Assembly: GCA_033722555.1 (NCBI GenBank)
Contig: JAWVYS010000014.1
Span: forward strand, 1 to 64,000
DNA: 64,000 nt
Direction: 5' to 3'
DNA from: Brumimicrobium sp033722555
Lineage (GTDB): Bacteria > Bacteroidota > Bacteroidia > Flavobacteriales_D > Crocinitomicaceae
This document shows positions 7,799 through 16,702 of the stretch, in pieces. A program made the translations under genes and the position numbers. The stretch's first letter is position 1; each line of letters begins with the position of its first letter. The notes under the pieces are model-generated. The model saw only the letters and a program-made list of their open reading frames with translations, was not told the origin of the DNA and made no database searches.

Positions 7799-9094
7799 AT
7801 GAAAAAAATCGTTTTTGTGGCCATTATTTGGTTTACAAGCTCTATAAATATCAAAGCTCAAGACCATGTATCTCCTGCTCATCAATTAAGAAGTATTAAA
7901 GATACCTGTCTTTCTAAGATCAAAACGGATCTGCATAACCCTACAGATGAACTGTCCATTGCTTTTGGCGGCTATCTGGAAACCTATTATTCCCATAACT
8001 TCAATAATCCCTCTAATAACATCAATGCATTAAGGGGGTTCGATTTCATAGCAAATTCACTTACAGTAGGCAACTTTGTTTTGGGCACGGATGCCAGGTA
8101 TAAAAACTTCAGTACCCGATTAGCCATTAATATAGGAATGACCCCAAGTCAGTTCTATAAACAGGAACCTACCACTCCGGGAAGTAATCAAGTGCCTTCA
8201 TTGAGTAGTTCAACCTGGCAGTTCATTCAGGAAGCCATTGTGAATTACGATTTCGAACGTGTGAAAGGGCTCTCTGCTCAAATGGGTATTATGGCAACTC
8301 CAATCGGTATAGAAGGACTACCGAGTTTCCAAACCTGGCGAGGAAGTTCCATCAACCACCACATGCATAAAAAGGACTACAGAGAAAACTGGAATTTTTC
8401 CCGCAGTAACTCGTTTATTCACCTTCCGGATTATCACAGTGGAATTAGATTGCTGTATGCACCTTCGGACAAACATACATATTCATTTTATGTCATAAAC
8501 GGACAAAACATGGTAACCGACAATAATACGGCAAAAACCTTGGCTGTTTCCTATTTATATACGCCGAATCCAAAAACGCACTTTAGTTTTCTGTATATGG
8601 GAGGGAATGAAAGACCGGGAAATTACCACATTGACGGATCCTGGAGACATTTGATTGACTTCCATACACGATTGAGCCTAACGGAGAGACTAACTTTTAT
8701 GACACAGGTGGTACCCGGAATGGAGAACACACGTGCTGGAACCAATCAGTTTCTCATCACAGCGGCTTATTTAAAATACGATTTCCTGGAAAACACGAAT
8801 TTCGCATTCAGATATGAACATTTACTGGAAAGGATATTTCAGGGATCGCACTCAAACTTTTTAGAGACCTTTGATGCGAATAATCAAGCAGGACTTTATA
8901 GCTTTACCGGTACACTCTCTCATATGCTGGTAGAGGATCACTTAATGATAAGACTGGAATTCAGGCATGACTATGGTACCCAAAACTGGTTTTACCGGGG
9001 GGAATTGCAACCATCCGGTTATGATAAATCTCCTTACCTGACAAATACGAATAATCAAAATACACTCTCATTCAGTGTGGTAGGATGGTTTTAA
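7799..9094 (+). CDS. Porin-like outer membrane beta-barrel protein (OmpL/BBP2-like)
   Basis: 431 aa. Signal peptide MKKIVFVAIIWFTSSINIKAQ, then an all-beta protein with alternating hydrophobic strands, opening with the segment FGGYLETYYSHNFNNP. It contains the pattern seen in putative beta-barrel porin-2 proteins: an early strand with N-x-F-x-L-G and the conserved region QMGIMATPIGIEGLPS. It ends in an aromatic residue (VVGWF), the usual signal for insertion of outer-membrane barrels. It probably forms a diffusion channel; the substrate is unknown. It is monocistronic, with no clear terminator before the next gene. Confidence 0.75.
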   Translation: MKKIVFVAIIWFTSSINIKAQDHVSPAHQLRSIKDTCLSKIKTDLHNPTDELSIAFGGYLETYYSHNFNNPSNNINALRGFDFIANSLTVGNFVLGTDARYKNFSTRLAINIGMTPSQFYKQEPTTPGSNQVPSLSSSTWQFIQEAIVNYDFERVKGLSAQMGIMATPIGIEGLPSFQTWRGSSINHHMHKKDYRENWNFSRSNSFIHLPDYHSGIRLLYAPSDKHTYSFYVINGQNMVTDNNTAKTLAVSYLYTPNPKTHFSFLYMGGNERPGNYHIDGSWRHLIDFHTRLSLTERLTFMTQVVPGMENTRAGTNQFLITAAYLKYDFLENTNFAFRYEHLLERIFQGSHSNFLETFDANNQAGLYSFTGTLSHMLVEDHLMIRLEFRHDYGTQNWFYRGELQPSGYDKSPYLTNTNNQNTLSFSVVGWF

Positions 9095-9243
9095 TATATG
9101 CTAATGAGTTAATTCGCTTCATTCAATTAAAAAAAAGAAAATCGAAAATCGGAAAAATAATCCCGGATTAAATGGAATTAAATTTTTGTCTCAAAACGAC
9201 AGATAATAAATCATAGACAACAAATCTCGTTTATCTATTTGAG

Positions 9244-9251
9244 TACATTTG
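9244..9251 (+). promoter_or_regulatory. -7 element of the lipoprotein gene at 9317
   Basis: TACATTTG matches TAnnTTTG exactly. I see no convincing -33 TTTG at the right distance. Transcription would start near 9257. The ~60-nt leader contains arms GAATGA and TCATTC (9258-9288) that could form a hairpin. Confidence 0.4.
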
Positions 9252-9316
9252 ATCTGCGAATGATTGATACATAGGGAATATTCATTCGAGTATTTTTAAA
9301 ATTTAATTCTTTTCTA

Positions 9317-9898
9317 ATGAAAAAAGACAAAATGTTACTTGGACTTTTTGTTTCAGGCTTAATCCTGATGGCATGTGAAACAAAGGTACAAGAAGAGTCG
9401 GTTCCTGCAAAACCTGTTGAAAAAGTAGAGGTTGAACCGGAAGCAGAAACAGTTGTGGTAAATGCTGATTCTGTAGTAATGATCGTTGACGCATGGAGGA
9501 CGAAGGTAGAGAGTTTGGAAGTAACCCCTTTAAACCTATCAACCAAAGATTTAAGAGCGAAGATCAAACAGAAATGGAGCAATATTCATTTTTATGCGCA
9601 GGATGGAAAAGTAGTGAAAATTAAAACCTATCCACACGCGGGCATATCTGAAAGAACAGAAGAATTTTATATCAAGGATGGTGAGCTTGCTCTTGTGGTC
9701 ATTGAAGATCAGGGAGCGGGTGAAAAAGGTAAGTCAAAGAATGAAATAGATAAATTGTACTATTTCAGTAATGGAAACCTCGTAAAAGAATCCAAATCAA
9801 ACAATGAGGGAGAATTCAGCGTCCGTAAGAGTGATGCCGAAGAATTGATGGCTGAGTATTCGGAGTACCTTGAGGTATATGAGAATACACTGAAATAG
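9317..9898 (+). CDS. Hypothetical lipoprotein
   Basis: 193 aa. Lipobox LILMAC with the lipidated Cys at about residue 20. After it comes a Glu/Val/Pro-rich linker (roughly 21-55) that spans away from the membrane. A folded part of beta-strand character follows (IHFYAQDGKVVKIKTYPHAGISERT, LYYFSNGNLVKE), reminiscent of repeat strands in secreted Bacteroidota proteins. No enzymatic motif is visible. Single gene with its own -7 element and a terminator. Function unknown. Confidence 0.65.
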   Translation: MKKDKMLLGLFVSGLILMACETKVQEESVPAKPVEKVEVEPEAETVVVNADSVVMIVDAWRTKVESLEVTPLNLSTKDLRAKIKQKWSNIHFYAQDGKVVKIKTYPHAGISERTEEFYIKDGELALVVIEDQGAGEKGKSKNEIDKLYYFSNGNLVKESKSNNEGEFSVRKSDAEELMAEYSEYLEVYENTLK

Positions 9899-9915
9899 AC
9901 TGAAATAATAGATAT

Positions 9916-9966
9916 AAACCTGTCGATCGGTTTTTCTTGAACAAGAATATCGGAGGCAGGTTTTTT
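9916..9966 (+). terminator. Terminator of the 9317-9898 lipoprotein gene
   Basis: Outer arms AAACCTG (9916-9922) and CAGGTTT (9957-9963) enclose a second hairpin (TTCTTG/CAAGAA), and a run of Ts follows. The remainder of 9967-10214 is AT-rich. It probably holds the icd promoter (CACATTTG just before 10198 is one mismatch from the -7 consensus), and I see no gene in it. Confidence 0.6.
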
Positions 9967-10214
9967 AATTTCCTTCCAAACCGTAATTTTTTATACTGAA
10001 TCCCCTGAAATTTTAATGCTCGGGATAAACCAATTTCAGCATCCGTTGTTTTTATTATATTTACCCTTGTTGAAAATTAGCGATTAGTTCGCTCCAATTA
10101 GCCTTCGGGTCTAAAGCGGATCAATCATAAATTCAATTTATGCTTTATATTAAATATATAAATGTTTTTAAACTGATTTTTATAAACACATTTGCAACGT
10201 TAAACAAATAATAA

Positions 10215-11657
10215 ATGGCTATGACAAAAATCACAATTGCGAAGGGAGATGGTATTGGTCCCGAAATTATGGATGCAACGCTGGAAGTTCTTAAAGCTGC
10301 AGGTGCAAGAATTGAAACAGAAGAAATTCAGGTAGGAGAAAAGGTTTACCTGGCGGGTAATACGTCCGGAATTTCATCTGAATCCTGGGATGTGATCAGA
10401 AGAAACAAGGTGTTTTTGAAGGCACCCATAACTACTCCGCAGGGCGGGGGATACAAAAGTCTAAACGTAACCACGAGAAAATTTTTAGGACTCTATTCGA
10501 ATGTCCGTCCCTGTAAAAGTTTACATCCTTTTGTAAGCACCAAGCATCCTGTGATGGATCTTGTGATCGTTCGAGAGAATGAGGAGGACTTATACGCAGG
10601 TATTGAACACCAGCAAACGGACGAGGTTGTTCAGTGTTTAAAATTAATCAGCCGTCCCGGTTGTGAAAAAATCGTGCGCTATGCCTTCGAATATGCGAAA
10701 CAACAGAATCGTAAGAAAGTAACTTGTTTCTCAAAGGATAATATCATGAAACAAACAGACGGGCTTTTTCATCAGGTTTTTGATGAAATTGCGCGTGAAT
10801 ATCCGGAGATTAAAAATGAGCACTGGATCGTTGATATTGGAGCCGCAAAGGTCGCAGAGTCACCCGAAGATTTTGATGTTATTGTAATGCCAAATCTCTA
10901 TGGGGATATTATTTCAGATATTGCGGCTGAGATCACAGGGTCTGTAGGACTTGGAGGTTCAGCCAATATTGGTGAAGAGTGCGCGATGTTTGAGGCTATT
11001 CACGGAACAGCTCCTGACATAGGTGGAAAGAATATCGCAAATCCGTCCGGTCTTCTTCAGGGGGCAATTATGATGTTGAACCACATTGGTCAGACAGATG
11101 TTGCTGAAAAGATCCAGAATGCATGGTTGACAACCCTGGAGGAAGGAATTCACACAGTTGATATTTTTACAGAGGGAGAGAGCAAGAAAAAAGTAGGCAC
11201 CAAGGAATTTGCTCAGGCAGTTATCGCAAATTTAGGACGCAAACCTTCTATTTTAAAACCGGTTGAATACGCTAATAGTGCAGCGCTAAGCTTACCAAAA
11301 TACAAGAAGAAAGCTCCAAAGAAGAAAGAACTTTTAGGTGTCGATGTTTTTGTTCATTGGGATGGGACTGATCCGAATGAAATTGGAGCTAAGCTTCAGA
11401 AGATTGAGCCGGAAGGAGTAGCGTTAACCATGATCACAAACCGCGGTATTAAGGTTTGGCCCGAAGGATTCAAAGAAACATTTTGTACGGATCACTGGCG
11501 TTGCAGATTTAAAACTACGGACAATAAACCCATGGCAAAAGAGGATATAATTAAACTTCTCAACAATGCCATAGATGCTGATATAGATACGATCAAGACA
11601 GAAAACCTGTATTCATTTGATGGAAAACAGGCGTTTTCTTTAGGTCAGGGTCAATAG
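10215..11657 (+). CDS. icd: NADP-dependent isocitrate dehydrogenase with C-terminal extension
   Basis: 480 aa. TCA-cycle enzyme converting isocitrate to 2-oxoglutarate. The beta-decarboxylating dehydrogenase fold starts with ITIAKGDGIGPEIM. The substrate-binding VTTRKFLGLYSNVRPCKS and RENEEDLYAGIEH and the metal-binding NLYGDIISDIAAEITGSVGL are all present. The cofactor region GTAPDIGGKNIANPSG has the usual isocitrate dehydrogenase shape. After residue ~345 there is an additional domain of ~130 aa (LLGVDVFVHWDGTDPNEIGAKL...), as in the Thermus-type long isocitrate dehydrogenases. Translation could also begin at the second Met, 2 codons in. Single gene ending in a terminator. Confidence 0.93.
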   Translation: MAMTKITIAKGDGIGPEIMDATLEVLKAAGARIETEEIQVGEKVYLAGNTSGISSESWDVIRRNKVFLKAPITTPQGGGYKSLNVTTRKFLGLYSNVRPCKSLHPFVSTKHPVMDLVIVRENEEDLYAGIEHQQTDEVVQCLKLISRPGCEKIVRYAFEYAKQQNRKKVTCFSKDNIMKQTDGLFHQVFDEIAREYPEIKNEHWIVDIGAAKVAESPEDFDVIVMPNLYGDIISDIAAEITGSVGLGGSANIGEECAMFEAIHGTAPDIGGKNIANPSGLLQGAIMMLNHIGQTDVAEKIQNAWLTTLEEGIHTVDIFTEGESKKKVGTKEFAQAVIANLGRKPSILKPVEYANSAALSLPKYKKKAPKKKELLGVDVFVHWDGTDPNEIGAKLQKIEPEGVALTMITNRGIKVWPEGFKETFCTDHWRCRFKTTDNKPMAKEDIIKLLNNAIDADIDTIKTENLYSFDGKQAFSLGQGQ

Positions 11658-11676
11658 ATTAATGAATTTCATCTCG

Positions 11677-11710
11677 AAAAGGTTCTCGTTTTTAATGAGA
11701 GCCTTTTTTT
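11677..11710 (+). terminator. Terminator of icd
   Basis: AAAAGGTTCTC (11677-11687) pairs with GAGAGCCTTTT (11697-11707, one G-T wobble) around a 9-nt loop, and the T-run continues to 11710. Confidence 0.8.
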
Positions 11711-11780
11711 ATGTTCAGCTTTATTTAAAGCAAACTTCTACCTCCTCATAAAATATTATTTTTGCTAAAAAGTATTTTAT

Positions 11781-13526
11781 ATGCAATATATCTTTGATAT
11801 TAAATCACCACAACAACAGTATATCAGTATTACGGCTCGGTTCGATACCTCGGATGATATCACGGAATTAGCTTTTCCGACATGGCGGCCGGGACGATAT
11901 CAAACGGGCGATTTTGCAAAGAATATAAAGTACTTTCAAATCTTTGATTCGAAAGGCAATAAGCTGAAATTTCAGAAAATAAATAAAAGTACATGGCAGG
12001 TAGAGACCCACAATGTAAAACAAATTGATGTAAAATACAGCTATTACGCTCGCGACCTGAATGCGGGTTCTACATTCCTTGATGCCAACCAGCTTTATGT
12101 TAATCCGGTAAACTGCTGCATTTTCGACCCAAAAAATGCCGGTTCAGAAATAGAGGTTCATTTGAATATTCCATCTGAATGGAAGGTGGCCGGACCGTTG
12201 CAAACCTCTGATAATAAATTTAAAGCTGCCGATTTCGATGAACTTGCGGACAGTCCTTTCATCTGTTCCCCGCATTTGCAACATCAGTCCTATACTGTAG
12301 AAGGAACCCGATTTCATATCTGGTTCAACGGTGTTATAAAACCGGATTGGCCGCGACTTATTCAAGATTTTGAACTGTTTACAAAAAAGCAGATAGAGAA
12401 ATTCTTAGAATTTCCCTCAACGGAATATCATTTTCTTTTTCAGATACTTCCATATAAAACTTACCATGGTGTTGAGCATAAACAGTGCACAGTAATTACG
12501 CTGGGTCCAAGTTATGCTGTATTCAAAGAGTTGTATAAAGAGCTTTTAGGAGTTAGTTCGCACGAACTTTATCACACCTGGAATATCAAAGCAATCCGGC
12601 CGCTGGAAATGTTTCCCTATGATTTTACAAAAGAGAACTTCAGCAGACTGGGTTATATTGCTGAAGGAATCACCACCTATATGGGCGATCTCATGTTACT
12701 CAAAAGCGGTGTCTTTGATCTTCCTGCCTATTTAAATGAAATGAACACGCAGTTGCAGCGTCATTTCGATAATTTCGGGAGATTCAACTATTCAGTTGCT
12801 GAATCTTCGTTTGATACATGGTTAGACGGCTACGAACCAGGCGCTCCGGGGAGGAAAGTTTCTATCTATACCGAAGGCTGTTTGCTCGCTTTCATAATCG
12901 ATGTGCTCCTGCTGAAAGCGACAAAGAATAAAAAGAATCTCGACGATGTAATGCGGAGCCTTTATTTCAGTTTTGCCAAAGAGAATAAAGGTATCGCGGA
13001 AGAAGATTATAAAATGGCTATCGAAAATATAGCCGGTGAATCATTTGACTGGTTTTTTGAAGAATATGTACACGGAACAAGGGCATATTCCACTTTACTG
13101 ATGGATTGCTTCGAGTATATTGGAATAGAAATGCTTCATGCGCCTGAGGAAGATCCTGTAGCTGCCTGGCTTGGAGCAAAAACCAATGTAAATAACGGGG
13201 TAACGGAAATTACAGCTTTATACCCGGGAGGAGCGTTGGATCTGGCAGGGGCCATGATTGGAGATGAGATAATTGCACTCAACGGAATGAAAATAAATAG
13301 CGATCTCCACAGGTGGACTGATTTTTTTATGCTGGACGATAAAAACATTACAGTCAACAGAAAAGGTGTGATTCATTCATTTATTCTGCCCCAAACGAAC
13401 AGGCCTTTTTATCAACGTTACTGGCTTTCAAAAATTAAGAATCCGGATAAGAATCAGATCAACGCCTTTGACGGTTGGAAAAATACGCCACTCGGTTCTA
13501 GAGGACAGAAGGTATCAAAGAAGTAA
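11781..13526 (+). CDS. M61 family metallopeptidase (glycyl aminopeptidase-like) with PDZ domain
   Basis: 581 aa. The N-terminal beta domain (about 1-165) contains the family motif WRPGRYQ. The thermolysin-like catalytic domain has zinc ligands His261 and His265 and catalytic Glu262 in HELYHTWN, with Glu295 in AEGITTYMGD as the likely third ligand. The conserved GVEHKQCTV lies just before (230-238). A C-terminal PDZ domain (about 465-555: VTEITALYPGGALDLAGAMIGDEIIALNG) probably presents substrate. There is no signal peptide, so it looks cytosolic. The 3' end overlaps the convergent bioF by 12 bp. Confidence 0.88.
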   Translation: MQYIFDIKSPQQQYISITARFDTSDDITELAFPTWRPGRYQTGDFAKNIKYFQIFDSKGNKLKFQKINKSTWQVETHNVKQIDVKYSYYARDLNAGSTFLDANQLYVNPVNCCIFDPKNAGSEIEVHLNIPSEWKVAGPLQTSDNKFKAADFDELADSPFICSPHLQHQSYTVEGTRFHIWFNGVIKPDWPRLIQDFELFTKKQIEKFLEFPSTEYHFLFQILPYKTYHGVEHKQCTVITLGPSYAVFKELYKELLGVSSHELYHTWNIKAIRPLEMFPYDFTKENFSRLGYIAEGITTYMGDLMLLKSGVFDLPAYLNEMNTQLQRHFDNFGRFNYSVAESSFDTWLDGYEPGAPGRKVSIYTEGCLLAFIIDVLLLKATKNKKNLDDVMRSLYFSFAKENKGIAEEDYKMAIENIAGESFDWFFEEYVHGTRAYSTLLMDCFEYIGIEMLHAPEEDPVAAWLGAKTNVNNGVTEITALYPGGALDLAGAMIGDEIIALNGMKINSDLHRWTDFFMLDDKNITVNRKGVIHSFILPQTNRPFYQRYWLSKIKNPDKNQINAFDGWKNTPLGSRGQKVSKK

Positions 13527-14600
13527 TTCCGCAAGAAGATCAATTTCCTGTTCTGTATTATGGGCATGAAGGGAAATGCGTAAACACTGTTTTTCCGGTG
13601 CTACGGTAGGTGGATAAATAGCTTTTACTCCCATTTTTCGGACATGTAATTTATCTTCGATTTCCTTAAGAACAACCTGATTATTTATGTAGAAAGGTTT
13701 AATCGGACTCGCCGAGCTTCCTCCAAGGTATGGAGACGACTTGAAAAGTCTATTAAAATACGATATCCTGTCGTTCAATTCTTTCCGGCGTTCGTTTATA
13801 TCTTCGCGACTGATCTGGTTCAAAGTGTGTTCAACAAGGAGCTGGGGTAGTGCGGTTGTATAAATGAAGGGACGAGAAAAATTTATGAGATAATCGATTA
13901 CTGCTGATTTACCGGTTACAACTGCTCCGTGCGAACCAAAGGCTTTTCCGAACGTAATTATTTTCAAGAAAAAAGAGGAACTTTCGATATGCGAACTTAA
14001 TCCAGAGCCATCGCATCCAAAGACGCCAGCACCGTGGGCTTCGTCAACGATCAACAACGCTCCGTGTTTTATACAAAGATCAGCAATTTCCTGAAGGGGA
14101 GCGATGTCGCCACTCATTGAATAAATAGACTCAACGAAGACGAAAATCGTTCTGTTTGGAAACTTTTGAAGTTTTTTAGTAAGATCGGTAGTATCGTTAT
14201 GATTGAATTTATAGGCATCGGCACGACTCAATCTGACTCCCTCTCGGACGCTGGCATGCGATTCACTGTCGTAGAGTATCAGGTCTCCTTTTTCCGGGAT
14301 AGCAGATAAAATCCCCAGGTTAGCCGTATAGCCCGAATTAAAAAGCAACGCTTTTTCACCACCGAACCGATGAGCAGATGTTCTTTCAAGTTCTTCGTGA
14401 ATTAAACTGTTACCCGCTATCAGTCTCGCACTTCCCTGAAATGAAACTTTTTTCGCTTTTATGGAAGAATCCTTACCAAATCCGAGATAATCATTGCTGA
14501 AAAAGTCAGTAAATCCTTCAAAAATATTGAGCTGACGATAATTTCCGGACTTCCTTCGATCGTTTAAACTGCGCTCAATGCGTTGATAGAAGTCCGACAT
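13515..14600 (-). CDS. bioF: 8-amino-7-oxononanoate synthase-type PLP enzyme
   Basis: 361 aa, alpha-oxoamine synthase family. It condenses pimeloyl thioester with alanine in biotin synthesis. Visible motifs: NDYLGFG near the start, GGEKALLFNSGYTANLG, the VDEAHGAGVFG aspartate/histidine pair and the PLP lysine in ITFGKAFGSHGA. The related enzymes KBL and serine palmitoyltransferase share these motifs, but the position 36 bp downstream of bioB makes biotin synthesis the best call. Slightly short for the family (usually about 380-395). The other biotin genes (bioA, bioD, bioC) are not in this window. Confidence 0.85.
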   Translation of the reverse strand: MSDFYQRIERSLNDRRKSGNYRQLNIFEGFTDFFSNDYLGFGKDSSIKAKKVSFQGSARLIAGNSLIHEELERTSAHRFGGEKALLFNSGYTANLGILSAIPEKGDLILYDSESHASVREGVRLSRADAYKFNHNDTTDLTKKLQKFPNRTIFVFVESIYSMSGDIAPLQEIADLCIKHGALLIVDEAHGAGVFGCDGSGLSSHIESSSFFLKIITFGKAFGSHGAVVTGKSAVIDYLINFSRPFIYTTALPQLLVEHTLNQISREDINERRKELNDRISYFNRLFKSSPYLGGSSASPIKPFYINNQVVLKEIEDKLHVRKMGVKAIYPPTVAPEKQCLRISLHAHNTEQEIDLLAELLL

Positions 14601-14636
14601 AATTTATTCGTCACTTAGCTTATGTAAAGTAATTTA

Positions 14637-15728
14637 TTAGCGGGCCGTGGTCACCTTACGCGGCTGGAAACCCTCTTTTCTGGCTTCCGCCAATTGCCTT
14701 TCCCGCTCCAGTGCTTTTTGCTTCTTTTCTTCAATAATAGGATCAGCCTTGCTTTCAGGTTTTTGGCCGTCCTGGAAAGGAGCTTTTGGTTTTAATCCAA
14801 GAATCTCAAAGAGCTGCATGTCTTCATTGTATTCAGGATTCGGGGTGGTTAATAATTTATCTCCCGCGAAAATTGAACTCGCTCCTGCAAGGAAACATAG
14901 CGCCTGACCTTCTTTAGACATGCTTGTTCTACCTGCGGATAATCTTACAACCGATTGAGGAAATACTATCCTTGTAACTGCAACCATGCGAACCATTTCC
15001 CATATTTCAACCGGTTTCTGATCCTCCATCGGTGTTCCTTCCACGGCAACCAGCGCATTGATCGGGATGGATTCGGGTGGTGTATCCATGTTAATGTAAG
15101 ACATCAGTAATCCCATTCTATCCTCAACACTTTCTCCCATTCCTATTATTCCCCCGGAACAAACCGAAATGCCGGCGTTCTTGGCGTTTTCTATGGTTGA
15201 AAGACGTTCTTTATATTCTCTGGTAGAGATAATATCGTCGTAATAATCCTCACTTGTATCAAGGTTGTGATTGTAGGCATATAAACCGGCGTTTTTGAGT
15301 CTTTTTGCTTGTTCATCGTTCATCATTCCAAGCGTGCAGCAGACCTCCATGTCAAGTGCATTAACGGCCTGAACCATCATTATCACGTTGTCAAAATCCC
15401 TGTTGTCTCGTATATTTCTCCATGCAGCTCCCATGCATAAACGAGAGGAACCGTTTGCTTTTGCATTTTTCGCTTGTTCAATCACGGATTCCACTGACAT
15501 GAGTTTATGGGCATCTACACCGGTATGATACCTGGCAGCCTGAGGACAATATCCGCAGTCTTCAGGACACCCACCTGTTTTGATACTTAAAAGAGACGAC
15601 ATTTGTACCTCAAGCGGATTGTGATGCTCTCTGTGTACTGTAGCTGCTTTATAAATCAGTTCAATCAGGGGAGAATTGTAAAGTTCGATTAAATCGCTTT
15701 TTGTAGTATATGCCGGATTTACTTTCAT
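14637..15728 (-). CDS. bioB: Biotin synthase
   Basis: 363 aa. Radical SAM enzyme inserting sulfur into dethiobiotin. The SAM [4Fe-4S] motif CPEDCGYC is at Cys54, Cys58 and Cys61. The family segments YNHNLDTSEDYYDDI, CSGGIIGMGES, VEGTPMED and RLSAGRTSM, which carry the ligands of the second cluster, are present. A Lys/Glu-rich C-terminal extension of ~40 aa after the core (from about 320) is longer than in E. coli BioB. First gene of a bioB-bioF unit. I see no BirA-type operator in the 139 bp before it. Confidence 0.95.
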   Translation of the reverse strand: MKVNPAYTTKSDLIELYNSPLIELIYKAATVHREHHNPLEVQMSSLLSIKTGGCPEDCGYCPQAARYHTGVDAHKLMSVESVIEQAKNAKANGSSRLCMGAAWRNIRDNRDFDNVIMMVQAVNALDMEVCCTLGMMNDEQAKRLKNAGLYAYNHNLDTSEDYYDDIISTREYKERLSTIENAKNAGISVCSGGIIGMGESVEDRMGLLMSYINMDTPPESIPINALVAVEGTPMEDQKPVEIWEMVRMVAVTRIVFPQSVVRLSAGRTSMSKEGQALCFLAGASSIFAGDKLLTTPNPEYNEDMQLFEILGLKPKAPFQDGQKPESKADPIIEEKKQKALERERQLAEARKEGFQPRKVTTAR

Positions 15729-15867
15729 TGAAAAAAATATTATTTAGACAAATATAATCAGCAGGATTTAACTAAAGGAATAAAAGAAAAAGGAATTATG
15801 CCGTTTCGTATGTTGAAAACCTGTAAAAGCGACTTAACGATAACTCGATAATTTCCCCTCTTTTTGG

Positions 15868-16608
15868 TTAAAGATAAATCTGAAATCCAACATTGAATCC
15901 AAGTGCATAGGGCCTTCTTACAAAAGGAGATTGCTTGTCAAAATTGTCAGTGAGTTGTGTTCTCGCTTCAATCAACGCAAAAATGCCGTAATTTCTGTTG
16001 AATTTTATCCTTGTGCCCAACGAGGCAACTGCATCTAATAAAATCAGGTTATATCCCTCCCTGAAAATGCGTTCCTCTGTTGTTTCTTTATTACTGATAT
16101 CCAGCGTTGTCAATTCTTCTTTCATGCCGATGAACGCCTTGGGAATAACGCCCAGAGCACCGTAAAGTGAAACGTCTTTTCCGTATGTATAGGCGATTCG
16201 CACCGGAAAAGCAATATGTCGGTAAGTATGTATGTAAGAAAATACCGAATCCGGTTCCTTAAAATCATAACTTACACGGTTCCTGAAATAACCCACACCA
16301 ACTTCGAAAAACAAATGTTTGTTGAGTTCATTTCTGATACCTCCGGAGAATGAGCTTACCCATTCACCGGTTTCCGCAGTTCGGTAAGCAGGATCTTTTC
16401 CGAAAATTCCCTCTCGTTCCTCAAGCGTTCTGTACGTATAGGCAGGAGATATTCCGAAATATATTTCCAGTCCTGATTTGGGTATAGGTTCTTCGGTTAT
16501 TTCCTTCACTTCTTCTTTTACCTCCAAACCACCATCATCTGTGGAAAGAATTTGGGCCCATGTGACCGGATAAAACAAAATACAGAAGACTCCAAGTAAT
16601 ATTCTCAT
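15868..16608 (-). CDS. Outer membrane beta-barrel protein, hypothetical
   Basis: 246 aa. Signal peptide MRILLGVFCILFYPVTWAQ, a short acidic linker, then about eight amphipathic strands (LEIYFGISPAYTYRT ... HLFFEVGVGYFRNR ... FPVRIAYTYGKDVSLYGALG ... YGIFALIEARTQL ... ALGFNVGFQIYL). The organisation resembles OmpA/PorT-like 8-stranded barrels of Bacteroidota. It ends QIYL, compatible with outer-membrane assembly. It is divergent from the AsmA-like gene, so the ~94 bp between them holds both promoters. Role unknown. Confidence 0.65.
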   Translation of the reverse strand: MRILLGVFCILFYPVTWAQILSTDDGGLEVKEEVKEITEEPIPKSGLEIYFGISPAYTYRTLEEREGIFGKDPAYRTAETGEWVSSFSGGIRNELNKHLFFEVGVGYFRNRVSYDFKEPDSVFSYIHTYRHIAFPVRIAYTYGKDVSLYGALGVIPKAFIGMKEELTTLDISNKETTEERIFREGYNLILLDAVASLGTRIKFNRNYGIFALIEARTQLTDNFDKQSPFVRRPYALGFNVGFQIYL

Positions 16609-16702
16609 ATATTTTTTCAGTTTAAGAATGTATGAATCAAATAATAGCTAATTTTATGTATATTAAAAGCAATACTAAAATAAACTATACAAATTTAAAC
16701 AT